A stretch of DNA of 23,222 nucleotides from Bacteroidota bacterium (GTDB lineage: Bacteria > Bacteroidota > Bacteroidia > Chitinophagales > Chitinophagaceae). The position numbers and the translations under genes are program-made. The DNA is taken from contig JAFAEW010000138.1 of assembly GCA_023423835.1 (NCBI GenBank), forward strand, positions 1 through 23,222. The letters are read 5' to 3'. This document shows, in pieces, positions 16,197 to 23,222 of this stretch (positions within the stretch are counted from its first letter, which is position 1; every line of letters starts with the position of its first letter). The notes beneath the pieces are model-generated. The model worked only from the letters and a program-made list of their open reading frames with translations, made no database searches and was not told where the DNA came from.

Positions 16197-16601
16197 ATGA
16201 TAATGTATAATCCCAAAACAATGAATGCGATCTTCGACAGCATGTTAAGCAATTACAACCTGAAAACACAAGCGGTTGCAGTACATCCTAAAACAAACGT
16301 TTCAGAAACTGAGGAAGGATTCAACCTCGAAATTCTCGTTCCGGGTATTGAAAAAAATGAAATCAAAATTTCCGTGGACAAAGGCATTTTAACCATCAGC
16401 TATGAAGCTCCAAAAAAAGAGGATGAAAAGAAAATGCTCCGGCATGAATTTAAAACAGCCTCTTTCAAGAGGAGCTATTATCTCGACGAAAAGATTAATG
16501 CGGATGCCATTGCAGCAAAATATGAAAACGGCATTCTTTATTTAACTCTCCCGAAAAAAGAGGAAGTAAAAGAAGCTGCGAAAGAAATTACCATTCAATA
16601 A
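16197..16601 (+). CDS. Small heat-shock protein, Hsp20 family
   Basis: An ATP-independent holdase chaperone of 134 residues with the alpha-crystallin domain. Recognisable segments are PKTNVSETEEGFNLEILVPGI, KISVDKGILTISYE, FKRSYYLDEKINADAIAAKYENGIL and YLTLPKKE, in the usual order. It ends with an I-x-I motif (ITI in EITIQ) that docks into neighbouring subunits during oligomerisation. I chose the ATG at 16197 (MIMYNPKTM); a TTG at 16164 would add eleven atypical residues including two cysteines. The leader is A-rich without a Shine-Dalgarno site. The TGTC repeats upstream and the terminator at 16623-16653 mark a single-gene unit. Confidence 0.95.
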   Translation: MIMYNPKTMNAIFDSMLSNYNLKTQAVAVHPKTNVSETEEGFNLEILVPGIEKNEIKISVDKGILTISYEAPKKEDEKKMLRHEFKTASFKRSYYLDEKINADAIAAKYENGILYLTLPKKEEVKEAAKEITIQ

Positions 16602-16622
16602 TTAAAAGAAGGCAAATTCAGC

Positions 16623-16653
16623 GTCCTGTACTTAGCCGGTACGGGACTTTTTT
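16623..16653 (+). terminator. Rho-independent terminator after hsp20
   Basis: GTCCTGTAC pairs with GTACGGGAC (nine pairs, one G-U) around a seven-base loop, followed by TTTTTT. The minus-strand reading lacks a T run, so it serves hsp20 and not the convergent SprT-like gene, whose stop is at 16658. Confidence 0.85.
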
Positions 16654-16657
16654 GTCT

Positions 16658-17296
16658 TTACAGCTCCGGTTTTTGTTGCAGAATCTTTACTTCATAAAGG
16701 GGGCTGAACAGGTAGGTTGCACCATTATCCATTGCGATACAACGAAAGCGTTTTCGCAACCGTTCGCCTTTTTTAAACACCCGTCCATCTTTGGTGGTAA
16801 ATAAGCTGTCGACAGGAAGTTGTTCAACCAGAAAAACGCCGGGAATCTTAGGATCATATCGCTTCAAAATCCTTGTAAGACCTTCTTCTGCGCAGGTGCT
16901 TGCGGCGGGATTTCGGGAGGAATTTACGAGCTCATTGCGAATATCCTGCGGAAAGATGTTTGTAGCTAAAAAATCCTGCAACAGGTGGCGATAACAGGCT
17001 TTCCATTCGCTTCCATGCGCCAGCACACGATGGCCATATTGTTCGTAGGTGAGCAGATGGGCCAATTCGTGAATCAGCGTGATTAAAAATGAATATCTGT
17101 TGAGATTCCCGTTTACTGTAATGCGGTGATTTTTGCCGTTTACAGCATTTCTGTAATCGCCCAAAATGGATTTCCGTGCACGTGTAACCGTTAGATGAAC
17201 TTTGTAATGGTGTAATAACTGCAATACTTTTTCCGCAGCTCCATCGGGCAAAAATTCATTCAACTCATCCCACGGCCTTTGTTCGTATTTACCCAT
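16658..17296 (-). CDS. SprT-like zinc metallopeptidase
   Basis: A 212-residue protein with an N-terminal SprT-like domain. The zinc-protease motif HELAH is at 76-80 within TLIHELAHLLTYEQYG, and HGSEWK follows with the likely third ligand His94. The upstream beta-strand segment (ITVNGNLN) and spacing match SprT/Spartan-type proteases, whose eukaryotic members cut DNA-protein cross-links; bacterial roles are poorly defined. The remaining ~100 residues are a basic C-terminal extension (KKGERLRKRFRC) without a recognisable zinc-ribbon. Its ATG overlaps the stop of the four-TM AtpI-like gene by eight bases, so it is translated as part of that operon. This is an unexpected partner for ATP-synthase accessory genes. 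Confidence 0.85.
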   Translation of the reverse strand: MGKYEQRPWDELNEFLPDGAAEKVLQLLHHYKVHLTVTRARKSILGDYRNAVNGKNHRITVNGNLNRYSFLITLIHELAHLLTYEQYGHRVLAHGSEWKACYRHLLQDFLATNIFPQDIRNELVNSSRNPAASTCAEEGLTRILKRYDPKIPGVFLVEQLPVDSLFTTKDGRVFKKGERLRKRFRCIAMDNGATYLFSPLYEVKILQQKPEL

Positions 17297-17681
17297 CTTT
17301 CTTATTTAAATGCATTGCACTTCTTACTTCAATGGCCGTATAAACCAGGTATAATCCCATGGCAGCAACTACTGCATAAACGCTTTTATTTTCCCCTGCA
17401 AAATAAAGATACAACAGCGCGCCGCCGGCAAAGACGAATAATTTGATCAGGGTGCCGCCCATCACACTTCGCACAAAAGCATGCGGATTGGCGTTTTGAG
17501 CCGATTTTTTGTGCATAGAATAAATGATCAGCGATACAATAAACAGGATGCAATTGGCGAGACCAACTACTACGTGGTTAATTTCATGTGCATCAAGCCA
17601 ATCGGCAAAAAAAATACAAATGGCATTTACCAAAAGAAAAACCACAAACATGGGAACCAAGGCAGAGGAAGATTTTTTCAT
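17289..17681 (-). CDS. Four-TM AtpI-like membrane protein
   Basis: A 130-residue protein with four predicted TM helices at about 8-28, 36-55, 71-92 and 99-118. The size and topology are those of ATP synthase protein I-like proteins, and it directly follows atpZ with five bases between, the position such a protein has in Bacteroidota ATP-synthase loci. There it may help insert or assemble the c-ring or transport Mg2+; that is family-level inference and the sequence shows no diagnostic motif. Here the next gene is the SprT-like peptidase (eight-base overlap) and not atpB. Confidence 0.7.
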   Translation of the reverse strand: MKKSSSALVPMFVVFLLVNAICIFFADWLDAHEINHVVVGLANCILFIVSLIIYSMHKKSAQNANPHAFVRSVMGGTLIKLFVFAGGALLYLYFAGENKSVYAVVAAMGLYLVYTAIEVRSAMHLNKKDG

Positions 17682-17686
17682 CAGAA

Positions 17687-17908
17687 TTACTTTGAAGTAT
17701 CTTTTATAGCTTTAATGATCAGAAAAACGATTACTACAAACGGCAGCAACCATACAAATAAAGGAAAACCCGGTTGAATACGATCATCCAGTTTCAATCC
17801 TGCATAGGTTGCAATACCGGCACTTGCCATTAGCGTGAATGCAAAGCCCGAGTATTCGAGCAACAGTTGTTTGTTTGATTTGGAAGATCTTTCTTTCTTA
17901 TTTTCCAT
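17687..17908 (-). CDS. atpZ: AtpZ/AtpI-family protein
   Basis: A 73-residue protein with two TM helices (about 18-35 and 45-66) separated by GLKLDDRIQPGFPLF, the short polar turn characteristic of the AtpZ/AtpI family. These are small F-type ATP synthase accessory proteins, in Bacillus associated with Mg2+ uptake. A charged N-terminus (MENKKERSSKSNKQ) precedes the first helix. It lies nine bases after the coiled-coil protein gene and five before the AtpI-like gene. The F1Fo structural genes are absent from this window. Confidence 0.82.
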   Translation of the reverse strand: MENKKERSSKSNKQLLLEYSGFAFTLMASAGIATYAGLKLDDRIQPGFPLFVWLLPFVVIVFLIIKAIKDTSK

Positions 17909-17917
17909 TCCGCGAAT

Positions 17918-18313
17918 TTAATCATTCGAGATTTCCGGCTTTGGAACTTTAATTTTTGTAGTATCAAGCTGAGCCGGCATGTTTTCCCTCAATACTTTTT
18001 TGATGTCGTTTAAATATTGGTCCTTATAACGGATGGCTTGCTCCAGTGAATCGGTCCGCATTTTCAGCGTCTGAAGCGCCGTCTTACTTTCACTGCTACC
18101 ATATCCGGGAATATAATATTTCAAAGGCGTAAGTACCATCAGCGCCACCGTTATGCTTACCATCAAAACAAAAATCACACAGCTCGCAATATAAACCGAT
18201 ATCCGCGACAGGCGAAAAGTGATGACTTCCTGATAGGTGTCATCATTCATCACAATCAAACGATACCGGTTTTGCAAGCGTTTCAGCGTGCTCGTCTTTT
18301 CAATTTCGTCCAT
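17918..18313 (-). CDS. One-TM coiled-coil protein resembling the N-terminal stalk of M23 peptidases
   Basis: A 131-residue protein: a basic cytoplasmic segment NRYRLIVMNDDTYQEVITFRL, a TM helix at about 34-60, then TPLKYYIPGYGSSESK and a heptad-rich region near 75-110 (ALQTLKMRTDSLEQAI). This layout, including the YRLxVxNxxTxxE and PL+YYIPGY segments, is what I know from the N-terminus of a widespread Bacteroidota M23 metallopeptidase family. In those proteins a LytM domain follows; here translation stops after VPKPEISND with no peptidase domain. It may be a natural stalk-only form or the remains of a larger gene. It heads the operon atpZ–AtpI-like–SprT and is divergent from sprE. A one-mismatch box, TAATTTCG, lies upstream at 18370-18377. 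Confidence 0.7.
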   Translation of the reverse strand: MDEIEKTSTLKRLQNRYRLIVMNDDTYQEVITFRLSRISVYIASCVIFVLMVSITVALMVLTPLKYYIPGYGSSESKTALQTLKMRTDSLEQAIRYKDQYLNDIKKVLRENMPAQLDTTKIKVPKPEISND

Positions 18314-18369
18314 AAAATTCTTTTATCATAAAAAAATGGTAAACGCTTTTCCTTTTCGATCTGAAGCTG

Positions 18370-18377
18370 CGAAATTA
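18370..18377 (-). promoter_or_regulatory. Candidate -7 box for the stalk–atpZ–SprT operon
   Basis: Minus-strand TAATTTCG differs by one base from TAnnTTTG and lies 57 bases before the ATG at 18313. It stands back to back with the candidate sprE box at 18403-18410. Confidence 0.3.
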
Positions 18378-18402
18378 GCGGATGAAATGTGAAGTAAAAT
18401 CT

Positions 18403-18410
18403 TAACTTGC
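18403..18410 (+). promoter_or_regulatory. Candidate -7 box for sprE
   Basis: TAACTTGC resembles TAnnTTTGC lacking one T, the same form as the candidate box before the DUF3098 gene. It lies 57 bases before the ATG at 18467 and argues against initiation at the TTG at 18407, which is inside the box. Confidence 0.35.
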
Positions 18411-18466
18411 CGCTTAAAATTAAGGGAGAAAAAAATAAAACGCCATTTTTTCTGTTATACCTAAGA

Positions 18467-21457
18467 ATGTTAACCCGCATGCGAAAGAGTATTGTTTTTA
18501 TTACCGGATTTTTGTGTTTTTTAACGATTTCCGTTGTTTCATCGGGGCAGCCGGGCTCTACCATTGAGATCCGGAAACCCGAAAAATATGAAAACCGGAC
18601 ACTCGGATCTGAAAAAACGGGCGATAAAAAATTTTCCTTCCCGAGAAATGTTCTCCAAAATACATTCACCCATTACAATTATGTCTTCAACGCGAAAACA
18701 AAGCTGACCGATATCATTGATCAGGCAAAACAAAGTTTCAAAGAAGACTACACAAAACTGCTTCCGTTTTTCAATTATAGTCTCGATGTTACCTCTACCA
18801 GCGGCGATATTGATTCCATCATTTATAAATGTAATACCGGAATTGTGTTGCATGACCTGAGGAATGATTGGGTGGATAATCTTTATTTGTTATTGGGAGA
18901 AGCCTATTTCCTGAGAAAGGATTTTGACTCGGCCGCCTACGTTTTCCAATACATCAACTATGCCTTTGCTCCGAAAGAAGAAGGCGGCTACGACATTCCG
19001 GTGGGAAGTAATATTTCAAATGATCGTGGCGTTTTCAGCGTGGCAACCAAAGAGAAAAACAGTTTTCCTGCCAACATGGTGGAAGTGCCTCCGAGCCGGA
19101 ACGATGCGCTTTTATGGAAAGCCCGGACTTTTATTGAAACCGGGAGGTATGAGGAAGCCTCCAGCCTTTTGCAGATCTTAAAAAATGATCCGGTATTTCC
19201 CGAACGACTGCAGCCGAGGCTGAACCACCTTTTTTCTTACCTGTTTTATGTGCGGGGCAATTATGACAGTTCCGCCACCTTTCTCGAAAAATCTTTCGAT
19301 GTTGCTTCTGATAATTCGGAAAAAGCGAGAATGCAATACCTGACTGCCCAGATGTATCAGTTGATCGACAGCACCGACAAAGCGGTACACTGGTATTCGA
19401 AAAGTTCTTCACTTGCAACCGATCCGTTGTTGCAGGTAAACGCCAATCTGAATGTTATCAGGCTCACCGGCAATAAGGGCGATGAAAAGCTTGCAACCGA
19501 AAAGCTGGATAACCTGAAGCGAATGGCAAGGCGCGACAAATATTTTTCGCAGCGCGACCTCATTTACTATGCGATAGCGCAGGCGGAAATTGAACGGAAT
19601 GATACCGCGGCCGCTAAGGAGATGCTCAAAAAAAGCATTCGCTATAATGAGCAGGAAAACCCGGCTCAGAGAAGTATTTCTTTTATGTTGCTGGGCGATC
19701 TCGATTATAGTCAGCAGGCATTTGAACCTGCAAAACAGGATTATGACAGTGTAAACGGGGCATTGCTGGCAGATGCCGAAGCGCAGGCACGGTTGCAGCA
19801 GCGGCTTCCGGCTTTGGAAACGGTAACCGAAAATCTGCAAACCATTCACGTGCAGGACAGTCTTCAAACCCTGGCATTGTTGCCTAAGAATGAGCGCGAC
19901 GCCGCAGTAAGAAAAATGGTCAGATACCTGAGAAAGTTGCAGGGATTAAATGAAGAACCGGAAATGAATATCAATCCCGCCGTGCAGCAACAGGCTGCTT
20001 CAGATCTTTTTGCCAACAACGCCGCCGGACGCGGAAACAATGCTTCATCGGACTGGTATTTCAATAATCTCGCACTAAAAAGTTCTGGTTTCAATGAGTT
20101 TAAGTCGAAATGGGGCAACCGTCCGAATGTGGATAACTGGCAGCGGCAGGCAGCCATTGCCACTCAAAATGTGCAGGCGAATCCGAATGGGAATCCCGCC
20201 GGTAATCAGCCATCAGGTGAACCTGTACCGGGGCAGCCATTAGAAGATCCACTGCTTTTACAGGGCGATCAGTTGAATTTTGATGCGCTCTACGCCTATC
20301 TCCCGCTTTCGGAAGAGCAATTAAAAGGTTCGAATGAGGAGATCGCGAATGCGCTTTTTTCCATAGCGGAAACCTTTCAGAATAAACTCGAAAACTACCC
20401 GGCGGCGATAAAGTATTATGAAGAATTACTGGAAAAATACAAGGACAATGCACGGGTAGAAGAAGCAATGGCAAATCTTTATTTCTGTTATCTCCAATCC
20501 GGAAAACGCGATATGGCGGACGAAATGTTAGCAAACCTGAGAAAGCAATTTCCTAACAGCCGGTATCTGGCAAAAATCAATAACAAATCAGCGGTCAGCA
20601 GTGAATCTGCTTCCACTGCTGCTTATCAAAACATCTATAATTTATTAATCGAAGGAAAATTTGAAGAGGCGAAGGCTGCTAAAGCAAAAGCGGACAGTCT
20701 TTATGGAAACAGTTATTGGACGCCGCAGTTGTTGTATATTGAATCGATCTATTACGTGTCGAACCGGGAAGACAGCATTGCAATTGACCGCCTCGAAGAC
20801 CTGATGGATCTTTATTCTGATTCTCCCCTCGCCCAAAAGGCACAAACGATGATTGACGTTTTAAACCGGAGGGCTGAAATTGAAGATTATCTCACCCGGC
20901 TTCAGATTACAAGGTATCCGGAAGACAGCAATACGCAGGTGGTTGATCTTACCCCGGTCAGACCTACAATCCAAAAGCCGGATGTAAAAAATGATTCACT
21001 GGTAAACAATACGGTATCGCAACCTACAAAATTGAAAGTTGACAGTGCTACCGGAAAAACGATTGAAGCAAGAGTCTATACTTTCAATGCGAAGGAACCT
21101 CAATATGCAGCGATCCTTTTAGACCAGGTGGCGCCGGTTTACATCAATGAAGCGAAAAATGCGTTCAACCGGTTCAACCAGATCAGTTTTTACCGCGAAA
21201 AGCTGCAAACCAATCCGGTAAAAATTTCAGACCGCTATCATCTCGTTTTGATCGGACCATTTGCGGGCGCTTCCGAAGCAGCCGATTATATTTCAAAGAC
21301 AAAACCTGTAACCGCTTCAAGGATTCTGCCGTGGCTTCCGGCCGACAAATATTCGTTCATGATCATCAGCGAAAACAACCTCGATATCATGAAAGAAACA
21401 ACGGATATTGAGAGCTATAAGAAATTATTGGATGAGGTGTTGCCGGGGATGTTTTAG
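18467..21457 (+). CDS. sprE: Type IX secretion/gliding protein SprE (PorW), TPR protein
   Basis: A 996-residue exported TPR protein matching SprE/PorW, needed for the type IX secretion system and gliding in Bacteroidota. After an N-terminal signal (RKSIVFITGFLCFLTISVV), the mature start contains the family segment FTHYNYVFNAKTKL near 66-79. Helical TPR-like repeats run over roughly 110-480 and 610-800 (for example LYLLLGEAYFLRKDFDSAAYVF and YPAAIKYYEELLEKY). They are separated by a flexible N/G/P/Q-rich linker at about 568-592. The C-terminal ~125 residues (from about 871, FNAKEPQYAAILLD) form the SPOR-like end domain of this family. Relatives are lipoproteins, but no normal lipobox is seen here; the only Cys in the signal is inside the hydrophobic core. 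The start is at ATG 18467 or 18479; the earlier TTG at 18407 lies in the promoter box. Confidence 0.9.
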   Translation: MLTRMRKSIVFITGFLCFLTISVVSSGQPGSTIEIRKPEKYENRTLGSEKTGDKKFSFPRNVLQNTFTHYNYVFNAKTKLTDIIDQAKQSFKEDYTKLLPFFNYSLDVTSTSGDIDSIIYKCNTGIVLHDLRNDWVDNLYLLLGEAYFLRKDFDSAAYVFQYINYAFAPKEEGGYDIPVGSNISNDRGVFSVATKEKNSFPANMVEVPPSRNDALLWKARTFIETGRYEEASSLLQILKNDPVFPERLQPRLNHLFSYLFYVRGNYDSSATFLEKSFDVASDNSEKARMQYLTAQMYQLIDSTDKAVHWYSKSSSLATDPLLQVNANLNVIRLTGNKGDEKLATEKLDNLKRMARRDKYFSQRDLIYYAIAQAEIERNDTAAAKEMLKKSIRYNEQENPAQRSISFMLLGDLDYSQQAFEPAKQDYDSVNGALLADAEAQARLQQRLPALETVTENLQTIHVQDSLQTLALLPKNERDAAVRKMVRYLRKLQGLNEEPEMNINPAVQQQAASDLFANNAAGRGNNASSDWYFNNLALKSSGFNEFKSKWGNRPNVDNWQRQAAIATQNVQANPNGNPAGNQPSGEPVPGQPLEDPLLLQGDQLNFDALYAYLPLSEEQLKGSNEEIANALFSIAETFQNKLENYPAAIKYYEELLEKYKDNARVEEAMANLYFCYLQSGKRDMADEMLANLRKQFPNSRYLAKINNKSAVSSESASTAAYQNIYNLLIEGKFEEAKAAKAKADSLYGNSYWTPQLLYIESIYYVSNREDSIAIDRLEDLMDLYSDSPLAQKAQTMIDVLNRRAEIEDYLTRLQITRYPEDSNTQVVDLTPVRPTIQKPDVKNDSLVNNTVSQPTKLKVDSATGKTIEARVYTFNAKEPQYAAILLDQVAPVYINEAKNAFNRFNQISFYREKLQTNPVKISDRYHLVLIGPFAGASEAADYISKTKPVTASRILPWLPADKYSFMIISENNLDIMKETTDIESYKKLLDEVLPGMF

Positions 21458-21572
21458 GGGGATGAAAGTAACCTACTGGCAACCTGCAAAAAGTCAAATA
21501 GCAAGATGAACCGACAAGTCAACTTTAGGGTTTAGAAAGCGGAGTAGAAAACTTAATTTTTTTGCGTTTCCC

Positions 21573-22985
21573 CTACACCTCCTTGACCTGCTGCACCAAT
21601 TGTTGCAATACTGCCTTTGCATCACCGAAAAGCATGGAAGTGGATGGATGGTAAAATAATTCGTTTTCGATGCCGGCATAACCGGGTTTCATACTTCTTT
21701 TGTTTACGATCACCATTTTGGCGTCTTCCACATTTAAGACGGGCATTCCAAAAATGGGAGAAGAAGGATCGGTTTTGGCGGCGGGATTCACCACGTCATT
21801 GGCCCCGAGTACGAGCACCACATCGGTGGTTTTGAATTGCTCATTGGCTTCGTCCATCTCCATAAGCTTTTCATAAGGCACATCGGCTTCGGCCAGCAAA
21901 ACATTCATGTGGCCGGGCATGCGTCCCGCTACCGGATGAATAGCGTATTCCACTTCCACTCCCCTTTCCTCCAATAATTTTTCCAGTTCGTGACAGGCAT
22001 GTTGCGCCTGGGCCACCGCCAATCCATAACCCGGAACAATGATCACTTTTTTCGCGTAAGCCAATGCCATTGCCGCATCTGCAATCGCAATTTCTTTATA
22101 CTTTCCCTCCGATTTGGTCGAAGAAGTTGTTTTTGGTTGCACACCGAAGCTTCCGATCAACACATTCTTAAGGGAGCGGTTCATTGCCTTACACATGAGA
22201 ATGGTCAGCAGTGTTCCCGCAGCGCCCACAAGAATTCCTCCCGTAAGCATTACCTTATTGTTGTACAAAAAGCCGCCGCAGGCTGCCGCAACGCCGGTAA
22301 ATGAATTTAGTAATGAGATTACAACCGGCATATCCGCTCCGCCAATCGGCATGACAAAGAAAACGCCGTAAGCCAGTGAGAGTAAAGGAATGAGGTAAAA
22401 CCAGCCGTAATTGGAGGCCGAAATATTGGAGAAGACGAAAATGGCCAGCAGCAGTATCAGCACGAGTAATCCGAGATTGAAAAGATGCTGGTTCTTAAAA
22501 TGAAAATCTTTGATCTTGCCGTTCAACTTCCCCCAGGCAACGATGCTTCCTGAAAACGAAACAGAGCCAATAATGGCTCCGGCAATGATCACCAGCAACG
22601 ATCCGCTGCCTCCGGTAAGTTCGCCGGAATTATTGGTTGTAAGGTGATTGAATTCCACCACTGAAACGAGCGCCGCACAAAGACCGCCCATACCGTTGAA
22701 GGCGCTCACCATCTCGGGCATCGCAGTCATCTTCACCTTTTTTGCGGCGATCAGGCCAATAATACTTCCGATAACAATGCCGCCGGTAATCCAGCCGTAA
22801 TTGCGAAGCGGATTTCCATTTTCATCTTTATACAAAAACAGCGTAGCGAGAATTGCCACTGCCATTCCAACGGCAGCAATCAGATTTCCCCTGCGCGCAG
22901 ATGCAGGATGAGAAAGCATTTTTAATCCAACGATAAAGGTGACTGAAGCCAGGAGATAACAAATGGTAAGTATATTCAGTTCCAT
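21573..22985 (-). CDS. pntB: NAD(P) transhydrogenase subunit beta
   Basis: Proton-translocating transhydrogenase subunit beta, 470 residues, which drives NADPH formation from NADH using the proton gradient. The N-terminal half is membrane-embedded with about nine helices (dII). The C-terminal domain III binds NADP(H): VIIVPGYGLAVAQAQHA near 313-330, HPVAGRMPGHMNVLLAEA, VVLVLGANDVVNPAA and the end segment MKPGYAGIENELFY are all canonical. I chose the ATG at 22985 (MELNILT); a TTG nine bases upstream is possible but unlikely. It lies 43 bases after the pntA stop and is co-directional, so it is one operon. The 115-base convergent gap to sprE holds no clear terminator. Confidence 0.96.
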   Translation of the reverse strand: MELNILTICYLLASVTFIVGLKMLSHPASARRGNLIAAVGMAVAILATLFLYKDENGNPLRNYGWITGGIVIGSIIGLIAAKKVKMTAMPEMVSAFNGMGGLCAALVSVVEFNHLTTNNSGELTGGSGSLLVIIAGAIIGSVSFSGSIVAWGKLNGKIKDFHFKNQHLFNLGLLVLILLLAIFVFSNISASNYGWFYLIPLLSLAYGVFFVMPIGGADMPVVISLLNSFTGVAAACGGFLYNNKVMLTGGILVGAAGTLLTILMCKAMNRSLKNVLIGSFGVQPKTTSSTKSEGKYKEIAIADAAMALAYAKKVIIVPGYGLAVAQAQHACHELEKLLEERGVEVEYAIHPVAGRMPGHMNVLLAEADVPYEKLMEMDEANEQFKTTDVVLVLGANDVVNPAAKTDPSSPIFGMPVLNVEDAKMVIVNKRSMKPGYAGIENELFYHPSTSMLFGDAKAVLQQLVQQVKEV

Positions 22986-23028
22986 ATTTTGCAAAAATCA
23001 GATTCATAACTACGTCGCTAAAAATATA

Positions 23029-23222
23029 TCAGGACGGTTTATTTCCGGACGGTTTTTTCTTAAACATTTCGAGCATACGGTCCGTAACCACGAACCCTCC
23101 CACCACGTTGATCGTACCGAGTATCACCGCAATAAATCCAAGGAAAAGAGCAAGGTAATTGTCTTCGCTGGCTTCGCCCATAACGATGATTGATCCGATG
23201 ATGACCACGCCGTGAATGGCAT
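23029..23222 (-). CDS. pntA: NAD(P) transhydrogenase subunit alpha, C-terminal fragment
   Basis: The minus strand from the window edge to a TGA at 23031-23029 encodes 63 residues: a TM helix (HGVVIIGSIIVMG), a short loop, then LALFLGFIAVILGTINVVGG and FVVTDRMLEMFKKK, the C-terminal membrane segment of transhydrogenase alpha (alpha-2 where split). Whether the NAD-binding domain is fused or encoded separately cannot be seen, since the gene runs off the window. The tail KKKPSGNKPS contains a short duplicated KPS. pntB follows after 43 bases. Confidence 0.9.
   Translation of the reverse strand, partial: AIHGVVIIGSIIVMGEASEDNYLALFLGFIAVILGTINVVGGFVVTDRMLEMFKKKPSGNKPS

Noticed and set aside
21458..21572. 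Repeated AAGTCAA in the convergent gap between sprE and pntB
   Set aside because: Only two short copies with no regular spacing or dyad symmetry; expected by chance in AT-rich sequence.
23032..23055. Direct repeat GGACGGTTT, two copies 15 bases apart near the pntA stop
   Set aside because: It lies within the coding tail KKKPSGNKPS and is explained by the duplicated KPS codons; no third copy or dyad is present.

Overview
The window looks like chromosomal core sequence from a Bacteroidota bacterium, most likely of the Chitinophagales/Sphingobacteriales kind. The evidence is the type IX secretion protein SprE/PorW, the ftsX–DUF3098–uppP gene order, the long Lgt and LeuS forms typical of the phylum, starts mostly lacking Shine-Dalgarno sites, and repeated TAnnTTTG boxes, which match the Bacteroidota -7 promoter element. 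I see no insertion sequence, prophage, CRISPR array, tRNA or rRNA. Coding density is high; no stretch over about 220 bases lacks a gene.

Layout. At 1-192 (-) is the N-terminus of an exported protein cut by the window edge. It is divergent from an arginase-fold protein (349-1491) followed by a PBP4-type D-Ala-D-Ala carboxypeptidase (1505-2800). Convergent to these are mutL (2840-4669) and leuS (4741-7590), both on the minus strand. A divergent promoter region separates leuS from ftsX (7807), a DUF3098 membrane protein and uppP, which ends at a strong terminator. An MFS exporter of the UMF1 type then overlaps a metallo-beta-lactamase-fold hydrolase (10034-12146).

On the minus strand follow a DUF3108 exported protein, a flippase-like (LPG-synthase TM) protein, lgt and a bacilliredoxin. 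A small heat-shock protein (16197-16601) lies divergent to the bacilliredoxin. Next is a tightly packed minus-strand operon: a one-TM coiled-coil protein resembling the N-terminal stalk of M23 peptidases, AtpZ, a four-TM AtpI-like protein and a SprT-like zinc protease. sprE/porW is read divergently from it (18467-21457). The window ends with pntB and the C-terminus of pntA (transhydrogenase), both minus.

Several genes concern the envelope: FtsX, UppP (lipid carrier recycling), PBP4 (peptidoglycan trimming), Lgt (lipoprotein maturation), the flippase-like protein, and SprE (T9SS/gliding). The rest are housekeeping functions: mismatch repair, leucyl-tRNA charging, NADPH supply, thiol repair and proteostasis. 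I found no clearly new system. The points most worth a second look are: the flippase-like gene, whose conserved-looking N-terminus has no ATG/GTG/TTG start; the M23-stalk/AtpZ/AtpI-like/SprT operon without the ATP synthase genes; degenerate active-site motifs in the arginase-like protein, MutL and Lgt; a triple TGTC-type repeat upstream of hsp20; and a repeat-like block between ftsX and the DUF3098 gene.
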